From Paraglaciecola chathamensis S18K6 (GTDB lineage: Bacteria > Pseudomonadota > Gammaproteobacteria > Enterobacterales > Alteromonadaceae): 64,000 bases of DNA. Below, one piece after another: positions 17,441 through 24,788 of this stretch. The stretch spans positions 62,001-126,000 of the forward strand of contig BAEM01000042.1 in assembly GCA_000314955.1 (NCBI GenBank). The letters run 5' to 3'. Each line of letters starts with the position of its first letter. Positions within the stretch are counted from its first letter, which is position 1. The notes under the pieces are model-generated. The model did no database searches and was not told the DNA's origin. It saw only the letters and a program-made list of their open reading frames with translations. A program made the position numbers and the translations under genes.

Positions 17441-17704
17441 ATGAAACTTGATGATGATATACACAACTATTATGAGCATTTAGTGCTTGAACATATTGCT
17501 GAGTTAAAACTACCCACGGCAAACGATGATGATTATATTGCGGATTTGTGTTGTTTGGCTTTGAATCAGCTTCCACCTAGATATATTCGCTATGAAGTGG
17601 ATATGTCATTTTACCTAGCTCAAAGTGAGCGCCAGCAAATGGAAATGAATACGCAAAATGCCGTAAATAAAGCGATCCGCTTTTTGGACAAAAAAGACAC
17701 GTAA
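17441..17704 (+). CDS. ComFB-family small protein
   Basis: An 87-residue protein similar to the late-competence ComFB family (PF10719 type). Conserved features are the start LDDDIHNYYEHLVLEHIAEL, the central DYIADLCCLALNQLPPRYIR with a paired cysteine, and the closing helix. Proteins of this family are widespread in bacteria far from Bacillus competence genes, and in several groups have been linked to cyclic-dinucleotide binding; I cannot confirm that here. No operon partner; the 4.5S RNA gene converges from the other side. Confidence 0.8.
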   Translation: MKLDDDIHNYYEHLVLEHIAELKLPTANDDDYIADLCCLALNQLPPRYIRYEVDMSFYLAQSERQQMEMNTQNAVNKAIRFLDKKDT

Positions 17705-17742
17705 ATAAATGGAAATATAAAATAGATAATTTATGGGGATTT

Positions 17743-17854
17743 GGGTGGCGGTTCTCCAGCCACATTCCGGCACATGAGTCGTCTGCTGCGGCTGCTCCCT
17801 TCCAGGCCTGACCGAGTTCACAGAGTATCATTGCGGAGGGACCAAAGAACCACC
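17743..17854 (-). ncRNA. ffs: 4.5S RNA of the signal recognition particle
   Basis: On the minus strand the sequence contains the diagnostic SRP core GGTCAGGCCTGGAAGGGAGC, then AGCCG, the Ffh-binding and tetraloop region. Flanking arms pair: 5' GGTGGTTCT with 3' AGAACCGCCACC. The length of about 112 bases fits the small bacterial SRP RNA (114 in E. coli). With Ffh it targets nascent membrane proteins to the translocon. Ends are placed by comparison with the E. coli RNA from memory and could be off by a few bases. A weak TTGTCA (17911-17916) with GATTAA 17 bases on could be the promoter of a precursor. Confidence 0.95.
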
Positions 17855-17864
17855 ATAGAAACTT

Positions 17865-17901
17865 GCCTAAGTGATAAAAACGAGCTCTTAATCACTTAGG
17901 C
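17865..17901. repeat. Perfect 11-bp inverted repeat upstream of ffs
   Basis: GCCTAAGTGAT (17865-17875) and ATCACTTAGGC (17891-17901) are perfectly complementary, with a 15-base AT-rich spacer. No T run follows on either side, so it is not a typical terminator. It lies where the ffs promoter should be and about 70 bases past the leucine dehydrogenase stop. Confidence 0.6.
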
Positions 17902-17966
17902 GGCGCATTATGACAAAACTAAATTTAGATGCAAGCCGCATCCTTGATATAAGGAGTTTTTTACGA

Positions 17967-19016
17967 CTATTTTTTAAATTTTTCTTCTGCGATTGTATTA
18001 GCGACTCTATTTGTGGCTAAGTTTTGTTCATCAGCGCGTTTATACACTTCTTTGAGCGTCGCGCCAATTTTCTCTAGGTGACTTTTTAATGCCTCATTCG
18101 AACTCAACATCTTTTGATGATAAATGTCGATTATGCCTCCTGCATTAATTACATAATCTGGAGCGTACAATATACCCTCCCCTTTTAAAATTTCCCCTAA
18201 ATCTTCAGTCTCTAACTGATTGTTTGCTGCACCGGCAATTACCTTAGCCTTAAGGGTGCTAATTGATTGTCGATTGATTGTCGCCCCCATTGCACATGGC
18301 GCGACCACATCTACATCTAATTTAAGGATTTCATCGGGTGAGACGATCTTAGCGTTCAGTTTTTCTTTCGCACGATTTATCCCCTCGGGATATATATCAG
18401 CGACAAACAATTCAGCGCCTTCACGATGTAAATGCTCTGCGAGTCTATAGCCTACATGTCCCAGACCTTGAATAGCGACTTTCTTACCCTGTAAGCCTGT
18501 ACCAAAATAATGCTCAACAGACGCTTTTACGCCGGTAAATACGCCGTACGCAGTAGATGGTGCAGGATTTCCATCCGCTTCTTCGCCAGCAAAATGGTAA
18601 TTTGCTTTCGTGCCAGATATATATGTTGTCTCTTGCGCCATGGTACGTAAATCAGCGACCGACATACCTGAATCCTCGGCGCTAATGTATTTACCGCTTA
18701 AACTTTCCACAAAACGCCCCATGGCAAGCATCATCTCGGGGGTTTTATGCGCTCGAGGATCACCGATAATCACTGCTTTTCCACCACCTTGATTTAAGTT
18801 GGCCATCGCAGCTTTATAGGTCATACCTTTTGATAGCCTGAGCACATCATTTAGTGCCTCATCTGAATTTGCATATGGCCACATTCTACAACCGCCCAAT
18901 GCTGGGCCTAAATGACTATTGTGCACAGCAATAATCGCTTTTAGCCCGGTTCCTTTATCATGGCAAAAAGCAACATGCTCGTGTTCATCAAATTCGATAT
19001 GGTCAAAAACAGACAT
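17967..19016 (-). CDS. ldh: Leucine (Glu/Leu/Phe/Val) dehydrogenase
   Basis: A 349-residue cytosolic NAD-dependent amino-acid dehydrogenase that deaminates branched-chain amino acids to 2-oxo acids. The N-terminal catalytic domain has GPALGGCRMW, lysines K68 (KGMTYKAAMANLNQGGGK) and K80, which match the substrate-binding and catalytic lysines of Bacillus leucine dehydrogenase, and SAEDSGMS. The nucleotide-binding loop is GLGHVGYRLAEHL (about 185-197). The length is usual. An Lrp/AsnC regulator is divergent, which suggests amino-acid-responsive control. Close relatives that act on phenylalanine exist, so substrate preference is not proven. Confidence 0.88.
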   Translation of the reverse strand: MSVFDHIEFDEHEHVAFCHDKGTGLKAIIAVHNSHLGPALGGCRMWPYANSDEALNDVLRLSKGMTYKAAMANLNQGGGKAVIIGDPRAHKTPEMMLAMGRFVESLSGKYISAEDSGMSVADLRTMAQETTYISGTKANYHFAGEEADGNPAPSTAYGVFTGVKASVEHYFGTGLQGKKVAIQGLGHVGYRLAEHLHREGAELFVADIYPEGINRAKEKLNAKIVSPDEILKLDVDVVAPCAMGATINRQSISTLKAKVIAGAANNQLETEDLGEILKGEGILYAPDYVINAGGIIDIYHQKMLSSNEALKSHLEKIGATLKEVYKRADEQNLATNRVANTIAEEKFKK

Positions 19017-19147
19017 TCTAATATTACTCTGAGTAAGGTATGTGAAACTTGTTGATATACTAGCTCAAATCAATGAGGACATGCCTTGCGATGTTAATGT
19101 GGCAGAATTACTCGGTTGCAACAGTGGCCATAATCCATTAGTTAATA

Positions 19148-19163
19148 TAGGATATATATCCTA
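19148..19163. promoter_or_regulatory. 16-bp perfect palindrome, candidate Lrp/AsnC operator
   Basis: TAGGATATATATCCTA is a perfect palindrome in the 222-base gap between the divergent ldh and Lrp-type genes, 76 bases before the regulator start. Size and AT-rich centre fit Lrp/AsnC operators. Binding by the adjacent regulator is an inference. Confidence 0.55.
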
Positions 19164-19238
19164 ATATTCGTGCTTGAAAATGATAAAAATATTCAGCATG
19201 CTAGCCGCGAATTTTACTTCGCTATAAATTGAAAAATA

Positions 19239-19709
19239 ATGATGAAATTGGACAAGTTTGACCGCGAAATTTTAAGAGTGATGCAAAAAGACGCTACTGT
19301 TTCCATGGCTGAGTTAAGTCAAAAAGTTGGACTATCTCACACACCATGTTGGCGCAGAGTTAAGCGAATGGAAGCCGATGGGATAATTCTTCAAAAGGTC
19401 ACCCTACTAAATAGTAAAAAGCTTAACCTTGGGGTTTCTGTTTTTATCTATGTGACGTTAAAAAATCATGATGGTGAATCTTTGAATGATTTTGAAAAAG
19501 CGGTGCAAAACATAGATGAAATTGTTGAATGTCATACCACGAGTGGCGACAAAGATTACTTACTAAAAGTGATTGTTGAAAGTATTGAAGAATACGAACA
19601 TTTACTTAAAGCGAAATTAACTCACTTACCCTTAGTAGATCATCTCAGCTCTACGTTTGCGTTAAAACAGGTCAAAAATACAACAGAGCTACCGATAAAA
19701 CAGCAATAG
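19239..19709 (+). CDS. Lrp/AsnC family transcriptional regulator
   Basis: A 156-residue regulator. The N-terminal winged helix-turn-helix reads KLDKFDREILRVMQKDATVS followed by MAELSQKVGLSHTPCWRRVKRMEADGII. The C-terminal RAM effector domain contains ECHTTSGDKDYLLKVIV, the usual amino-acid-sensing core. The protein has the normal family length. It is divergent from leucine dehydrogenase, as BkdR- and Lrp-type regulators often are to their targets, so it probably controls ldh in response to a branched-chain amino acid. Two ATGs are adjacent (19239, 19242) and neither has a strong ribosome binding site. Confidence 0.9.
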   Translation: MMKLDKFDREILRVMQKDATVSMAELSQKVGLSHTPCWRRVKRMEADGIILQKVTLLNSKKLNLGVSVFIYVTLKNHDGESLNDFEKAVQNIDEIVECHTTSGDKDYLLKVIVESIEEYEHLLKAKLTHLPLVDHLSSTFALKQVKNTTELPIKQQ

Positions 19710-19718
19710 AACGACGAT

Positions 19719-19745
19719 AATGAAGCAGAACGAATCTGCTTCATT
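19719..19745. terminator. Hairpin between convergent genes
   Basis: Perfect 11-bp stem AATGAAGCAGA / TCTGCTTCATT with loop ACGAA, between the Lrp-type gene stop and the hppD stop. It probably works as a terminator in both directions, although neither side has a long T run. Confidence 0.55.
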
Positions 19746-19774
19746 AAGATGTGCAATTGCCTGACGTTATGTAA

Positions 19775-20860
19775 TTACTCGTTATCTTGATTAATCACGC
19801 CACGGCGTATCTGGTCTTCCTCAATTGATTCAAACAGCGCTTTAAAATTACCTTCACCAAAGCCTTCATTTCCTTTGCGTTGAATAATCTCGAAAAACAC
19901 TGGGCCAATCACAGTGTCGGTAAATATTTGCAGTAAAATACCGTCTTTCATTGGAGCCCCATCAATTAAAATACGTTGCGCTTTTAAATCGGCCAGGTTC
20001 TCACCGTGCCCTGAAACGCGAGCATCCACTGCCTCGTAATAAGTATCAGGGGTATCCATAAATTTAACCCCAACGTCACGCAACGTTTTAACAGTTTGGT
20101 AAATATCTTCAGTAGACAACGCAATATGTTGAATACCCTCGCCATTGTATTCACGAATAAACTCTTCAATTTGGGATTTATCATCAGAAGATTCATTGAT
20201 CGGAATGCGAATTTTTCCGCAGGGAGACGTCATCGCCTTACTGACTAAACCTGTTAGCTTTCCTTCTATATCAAAGTAGCGAATTTCTCTAAAGTTACCC
20301 AAGCGCTCATAAAAATTCGCCCATACCGCCATATTGCCGCGCTTAACATTATGCGTGAGGTGATCCAAAGTCAGAAGACCAGCATCGCTTTGTTTCACCT
20401 TTTCACGCCAATCAGGATAAAAACGGAAATCCACATCATAAATAGAGTCATCGCCGTATCTGTCAACAAAGTACAAGGTACTTTCACCAATTCCGTAAAC
20501 AGCTGGAATATTAAGTTCCATCGCGCCTAAATTTCCGACGAATGCTTTGGCGCCATTTTTAATTGCGTGCTCAAAAGCGACTTTGGCATCTTTAACCCTA
20601 AACGCCATTCCACACACACTCGGGCCACGTAATCTTGCAAACTCTTCTGCCTGAGATGCAGGTTCAGCATTTATAATGAAGTTGATGTCGCCCTGCTTGT
20701 ACAACCAAACTTGCTTTGATCTGTGTTTAGCAACTTCTGCAAAACCGAGAGACGTAAACAAGTTAGCTAAATCGTTAATCCCTTTTTCATCCGCAGCGGT
20801 ATATTCAACAAATTCAAATCCATCGGTGTTGAGCGGGTTATAGCTGATATCTGAACACAT
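19775..20860 (-). CDS. hppD: 4-hydroxyphenylpyruvate dioxygenase
   Basis: A 361-residue non-haem iron enzyme converting 4-hydroxyphenylpyruvate and O2 to homogentisate and CO2 in tyrosine breakdown. The Fe(II) ligands are visible: H167 in LDHLTHNVKRG, H245 in GIQHIAL, and E324 in FFEIIQRKG, with the C-terminal GFGEGNFKALFESIEEDQ gate helix. Length is typical for the bacterial enzyme. A TyrR-box-like site lies 115-132 bases upstream. Homogentisate dioxygenase is not next to it, so later steps must be encoded elsewhere, or homogentisate may accumulate as pyomelanin. Confidence 0.95.
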   Translation of the reverse strand: MCSDISYNPLNTDGFEFVEYTAADEKGINDLANLFTSLGFAEVAKHRSKQVWLYKQGDINFIINAEPASQAEEFARLRGPSVCGMAFRVKDAKVAFEHAIKNGAKAFVGNLGAMELNIPAVYGIGESTLYFVDRYGDDSIYDVDFRFYPDWREKVKQSDAGLLTLDHLTHNVKRGNMAVWANFYERLGNFREIRYFDIEGKLTGLVSKAMTSPCGKIRIPINESSDDKSQIEEFIREYNGEGIQHIALSTEDIYQTVKTLRDVGVKFMDTPDTYYEAVDARVSGHGENLADLKAQRILIDGAPMKDGILLQIFTDTVIGPVFFEIIQRKGNEGFGEGNFKALFESIEEDQIRRGVINQDNE

Positions 20861-20974
20861 AATATTCTCATTCTTATCTTGTGAAAGGTTTCGTCAAAGC
20901 GCTAATAGACCGCAAAAAAACGCTGCTGAACAGAGGGAGAAAGAGAATAGAAATTAGTGTAGAAACGAGCTAAA

Positions 20975-20992
20975 AGTAACATAAAGTTTACA
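20975..20992 (-). promoter_or_regulatory. Candidate TyrR box upstream of hppD
   Basis: AGTAAC-ATAAAG-TTTACA matches TGTAAA-N6-TTTACA at 10 of 12 fixed positions. It lies 115-132 bases before the hppD start, a distance that would suit activation. Similar sites precede tyrR and phhA in this window. Confidence 0.55.
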
Positions 20993-21072
20993 TTAGGTTA
21001 AAGCCCGTTTTATGCGCCGAGAAACGCCCATATTGGTAAGGATGTTGTCAGCTTTACGCTACAAAGGCGTAT

Positions 21073-22629
21073 TTATATCTTTACAGACTTTTTGTTGATC
21101 CCATAGTCACGTAATTTATTCGCAATCGCAGTATGGCTAAGCCCTAGTTTTTTGGCTAACAGGCGAGAGCTCGGGTAACTTGGATAAAGCCGTTGCAAAA
21201 TGCTTTTTTCATAACGTTTCACTTCTTCATCCAGACTGCCCTCAAAGTCTTCACTAACAAAACTCATGGCGTTCGCACTTGAAGGAATTTGAATATGTTC
21301 CTTACCTAAGTCATTTCCTTCTAATAAAGATACCGCGCGATAAAGTACATTTTCTAACTGGCGCACATTCCCAAACCAAGGGTAAGCTTGAATATAATCT
21401 ACGCACGACTTAGTCAGCTTAGGTACCTTGCGCCCCAGAGTTAAGCTGTGTTGCTTTAAAAATGTTTCTGCTAATGGAATGATATCCATCTTGCGCTCTC
21501 GCAAAGGAGGAATTCCTAAGCTCAGCACATTCAATCGGTAATATAGATCTTCGCGAAAACGCCCTTCTTGTACTAACTGAGCTAAGTCTTTTTGAGTAGT
21601 ACAAATAAAACGAACATCTACTTTAACTTCTTTCGTATCACCCACTCGCCTAAACTTACCATCTTGCAATACACGAAGTAATTTCGCTTGGAGTTGCGGC
21701 GACATGTCACCCACTTCATCTAAAAATAAACTACCGCCCTGTGCTAGCTCGAGTAGGCCTTCTTTACCTGAGCTTTGGCCAAACGCTCCAGCCGCATAAC
21801 CGAACAGTTCGGTTTCCGCCACATTATCAGGAAGAGATGCACAATTGAGCACTAAAAAATTTGCATCCTTTCTGCGACTCGCTTCATGGCAGGCATGGGC
21901 AATCAATTCTTTCCCGGACCCCGTTTCACCATACAACATAATTGGCCCGTCAAGTTCAGCCATTCGCTTAGCTTCGCGAACCACCTTTTTCATGATCTTA
22001 CTTGAGGCTTGAATAGACATAAAACTGTCCAAGGACGCCTCGTGAAATACAGTTAACTGCTGACCTAAGCGCTGCTCAGATTTAAGAATAAAAACAGCAC
22101 CCGCCAAGATTGGCTCCCCTCCGGAATCAGGCACCATAACAGGTAAAATATCCGCTAAGTAGTTCTGCTCTATAAAGCGCACCTTTTGCGTGAGGCTCGT
22201 TATTTTTTTACTTTCCAGCCAACGCGTTGCGTTAAAGCCTTTTACCAATTCGTCGATTTCCACCCCAATGAGTGATTCTCGTGCCGTTTCTAAACTCACT
22301 GTGACCGCATCGTTAATCAACAATATGCGTCCTTTGGTGTCTACCGAAAATACAGGATCAGGTAACGTTTGTAGTAATGCGCGCAATTGGTTTTGCTCAC
22401 GCTCTAGGGGCATAAAGGGAATCGTTTTTACATCATCAATGCCTTCTATTTTTCTAATTTTTGGCATTAAATGTTGAAATTCTTCAAAATCCATATTGGG
22501 GAAGCTAAGATAAATCTTGCCCATTTCATTGATTTCGATACCACGCAAGTCCACTTCATGGCTGACCAAAATATCAAGGACATCTTGCGTTATCCCTAAA
22601 CGGTCCTGACAACTTATTTCCAGACGCAT
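21073..22629 (-). CDS. tyrR: Aromatic amino-acid regulator TyrR
   Basis: A 518-residue DNA-binding regulator of aromatic amino-acid genes. Domains in order: ACT (about 1-70, starting MRLEISCQDRLGITQDVLDI), PAS (about 80-135), AAA+ (about 205-430, Walker A GETGSGKE, Walker B GGSLFLDEVG), and a C-terminal helix-turn-helix (about 480-515, SRLLAKKLGLSHTAIANKLR). The loop that in sigma-54 activators reads GAFTGA is GAFGQS here, as known for TyrR, which acts on sigma-70 promoters and represses or activates with tyrosine or phenylalanine. A box-like site lies 23-40 bases upstream, so it probably represses itself. Confidence 0.95.
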   Translation of the reverse strand: MRLEISCQDRLGITQDVLDILVSHEVDLRGIEINEMGKIYLSFPNMDFEEFQHLMPKIRKIEGIDDVKTIPFMPLEREQNQLRALLQTLPDPVFSVDTKGRILLINDAVTVSLETARESLIGVEIDELVKGFNATRWLESKKITSLTQKVRFIEQNYLADILPVMVPDSGGEPILAGAVFILKSEQRLGQQLTVFHEASLDSFMSIQASSKIMKKVVREAKRMAELDGPIMLYGETGSGKELIAHACHEASRRKDANFLVLNCASLPDNVAETELFGYAAGAFGQSSGKEGLLELAQGGSLFLDEVGDMSPQLQAKLLRVLQDGKFRRVGDTKEVKVDVRFICTTQKDLAQLVQEGRFREDLYYRLNVLSLGIPPLRERKMDIIPLAETFLKQHSLTLGRKVPKLTKSCVDYIQAYPWFGNVRQLENVLYRAVSLLEGNDLGKEHIQIPSSANAMSFVSEDFEGSLDEEVKRYEKSILQRLYPSYPSSRLLAKKLGLSHTAIANKLRDYGINKKSVKI

Positions 22630-22651
22630 AAAATTTCTTAATTTGAATTAA

Positions 22652-22669
22652 TGTAAAGATATTATTACA
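22652..22669 (-). promoter_or_regulatory. Candidate TyrR box upstream of tyrR
   Basis: TGTAAA-GATATT-ATTACA matches the TGTAAA-N6-TTTACA consensus at 11 of 12 positions, 23-40 bases before the tyrR start. The position fits autorepression. Confidence 0.65.
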
Positions 22670-22761
22670 CAAACATGAGGAACAGCACACCAAATAAACG
22701 GGTTAAGATGTGCATATAGGCGAGTAATTTCCGTGCAGATTGTTACTAATTGTAAGTTTTA

Positions 22762-23562
22762 CTAGCTGACCGAACTGGATTTTTGTTCAAACATGGCAGG
22801 ATGTAACCCCAAAGATCGTCCCTTTTCAACCAGCCCCATAATGTCCGAATCCGCTAAATCAAACAATGACGAAAGCGAGTCAAGCACGTAGTACACCGGC
22901 TGAATAATGTCGATACGATAAGGAGTACGTATCGCTTCTAGAGGCTCCATTTCGCGGCGTACTGCTTGCGTATTTTCTAAAGCGTCACGTGTCTCCTGAG
23001 GTGAAGATAAAATCCCTCCGCCATAAATACGTAATCCTTCTTGTGTGTTGACGAGCCCAAATTCGACCGTAAACCAATATAAGCGTGCTAAATACTGTCG
23101 CTCCTTTGGAGAAGCAGCATAACCAAGTTTGCCATACGTATGGGTGAAATGAGCGAATGCAGGATTAGTCAACAAGGGGCAATGACCGAATATTTCATGA
23201 AATACATCTGGCTCTTGTAAGTAATCAAACTCATCTTCGCTACGGATAAACGTGGCCACAGGAAACTGCTTATTGGCCAACAACCTAAAAAACGAATCAA
23301 AGTTTATCAAAGCCGGAACTTGCACCACTTGCCAGCCTGTCGTTTTTGCCAAAACTGTGTTCACTTCAGCTAACTGCGGAATACGATTTTCTGGTAGGTC
23401 GAGCTGTGCCAGCCCTTGTAAATATTCATCACATGCGCGGCCTTTTAACAGATTTTTTTGCTGGCAAATGAGTCTTTGCCAGATTTTATTTTCTGTCTCA
23501 CTCCAATGAACGATACCGTTTTCGTCTGGTGTATGAGAAGTGTATTGAGATTGCTTAGCCAT
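22762..23562 (-). CDS. phhA: Phenylalanine 4-monooxygenase
   Basis: A 266-residue cytosolic iron enzyme that hydroxylates phenylalanine to tyrosine using tetrahydropterin and O2. The iron ligands are H122 and H127 (DVFHEIFGHCPLL) and E167 (YWFTVEFGLV), with the conserved YGGGILSSPQET pterin region. Length is normal for the bacterial catalytic-domain-only form. No pterin-4a-carbinolamine dehydratase (phhB) is adjacent. A TyrR-box-like site lies 99-116 bases upstream, and tyrR is the next gene downstream on the same strand. Confidence 0.95.
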   Translation of the reverse strand: MAKQSQYTSHTPDENGIVHWSETENKIWQRLICQQKNLLKGRACDEYLQGLAQLDLPENRIPQLAEVNTVLAKTTGWQVVQVPALINFDSFFRLLANKQFPVATFIRSEDEFDYLQEPDVFHEIFGHCPLLTNPAFAHFTHTYGKLGYAASPKERQYLARLYWFTVEFGLVNTQEGLRIYGGGILSSPQETRDALENTQAVRREMEPLEAIRTPYRIDIIQPVYYVLDSLSSLFDLADSDIMGLVEKGRSLGLHPAMFEQKSSSVS

Positions 23563-23660
23563 AATAACAAAACTGCCGTATTTGAGTCATTCATGGAGCG
23601 AAGTCTACCCAAAGTGAGCTAAATCAAAAGACACAATCCAACAACAATAAAATTACAAAT

Positions 23661-23678
23661 CGTAAACATAAAACTACA
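23661..23678 (-). promoter_or_regulatory. Candidate TyrR box upstream of phhA
   Basis: On the minus strand TGTAGT-TTTATG-TTTACG matches TGTAAA-N6-TTTACA at 9 of 12 positions, 99-116 bases before phhA. It is the weakest of the three sites, but placed like the hppD one. Confidence 0.45.
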
Positions 23679-23720
23679 ACGTTTGCTCATCAGCACCTAT
23701 TTCTAAGCGATAAAGTGACT

Positions 23721-24788
23721 TTATTTCAGCTGCTTATGTAAGTCGGTTAAAATTTTCTTGCTAAGCTGATTCAAGCCTGGACGTTGTACAGAAAGCCAAG
23801 GAACAGGTCGGCAACTATGAATGGCGTTCAAGCCAATACGCGCTGTTAATACGCCTGCTCCCATACCTTGTGCAATACGCGTTGATAATTTACCCGTTAA
23901 ACTTGCACCAAGCGCATAATTGCCTGCATCAGAGATAATTTCAGCTGCGCCGGCGTAGAGCATATGTCTAAACACTTGGCGTATTAGCGCCACTCGCCCC
24001 CAATATCCCAAATGTACGCCATAGATCTCACTGACCTGCTGCATCATGCGAATATTCCGCCACAACACAATCGCCATATCAACCAACGCAAAAGGACTCA
24101 CTGCAATCATGACGCTGGACGCCCCCGCATTACGCATCACTTTAGCTAATGCAGCTTGATCTACTTTGCTGATAACTTGTTGCTCAAATAAACCCAACAC
24201 CTCAGAATCAGTGTGGTGCTCGTCGATACTCTTTTGCCATATTGCAATCTCATTTTCGTATCCAGCCGGTAAAGTCTGCGCAATAGCTAAACAGTGCTTT
24301 TTTGCTAAGCCAATTGCCGGAGTCGAGTACAACTCTAACGATGTTTGGCGAGATGCCTTTTGTCGCTTGAGTCGTCTTAACCCTCGCCATTCGCTGTAAA
24401 CCGCGCCGACAACCAATGCCAAAACCGACACGCCAACCCCTAACCATATTCCGCTAAGCCAATCATCACTTAGGTACATTTCACGTATAAATAACCCAAG
24501 TTCAATTAAACTCGCCACCAGTACCACAACACTCAATACTGTAAAAAATCTGCCCAACCAAGGCTTTCGCTTTGGGGTAACTTCAACTTCATCACGCACG
24601 ACGCTCTGTTCAAATTCATACTCATCTTGAGCCAGTGCCTGCCAGTCAACGTCTTGTTCGATGGTGGTTGCTCGTCGAATAGGTTCGCCAGCAGTGTCTG
24701 TGTGCTCAGGGCTTAGCACGACTTTTGTTTTAATCTGCGTCGTGTCTGTCGCATCTTGATGTAACGAATTTTGATTCTGCGTACTCAT
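23721..24788 (-). CDS. ycjF: YcjF (TIGR01620/DUF697) inner-membrane protein
   Basis: A 355-residue membrane protein matching the YcjF family. An acidic N-terminal tail (1-75) is followed by two transmembrane helices (about FFTVLSVVVLVASLIELGLF and WLGVGVSVLALVVGAVYSEW) and a C-terminal DUF697-type domain (GASSVMIAVSPFALVDMAIV, GAGVLTARIGLNAIHSCRPV). Its ATG overlaps the ycjX stop by four bases, so both are co-translated. In E. coli the pair sits beside psp genes and is stress-induced. Molecular function is unknown. Confidence 0.92.
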   Translation of the reverse strand: MSTQNQNSLHQDATDTTQIKTKVVLSPEHTDTAGEPIRRATTIEQDVDWQALAQDEYEFEQSVVRDEVEVTPKRKPWLGRFFTVLSVVVLVASLIELGLFIREMYLSDDWLSGIWLGVGVSVLALVVGAVYSEWRGLRRLKRQKASRQTSLELYSTPAIGLAKKHCLAIAQTLPAGYENEIAIWQKSIDEHHTDSEVLGLFEQQVISKVDQAALAKVMRNAGASSVMIAVSPFALVDMAIVLWRNIRMMQQVSEIYGVHLGYWGRVALIRQVFRHMLYAGAAEIISDAGNYALGASLTGKLSTRIAQGMGAGVLTARIGLNAIHSCRPVPWLSVQRPGLNQLSKKILTDLHKQLK

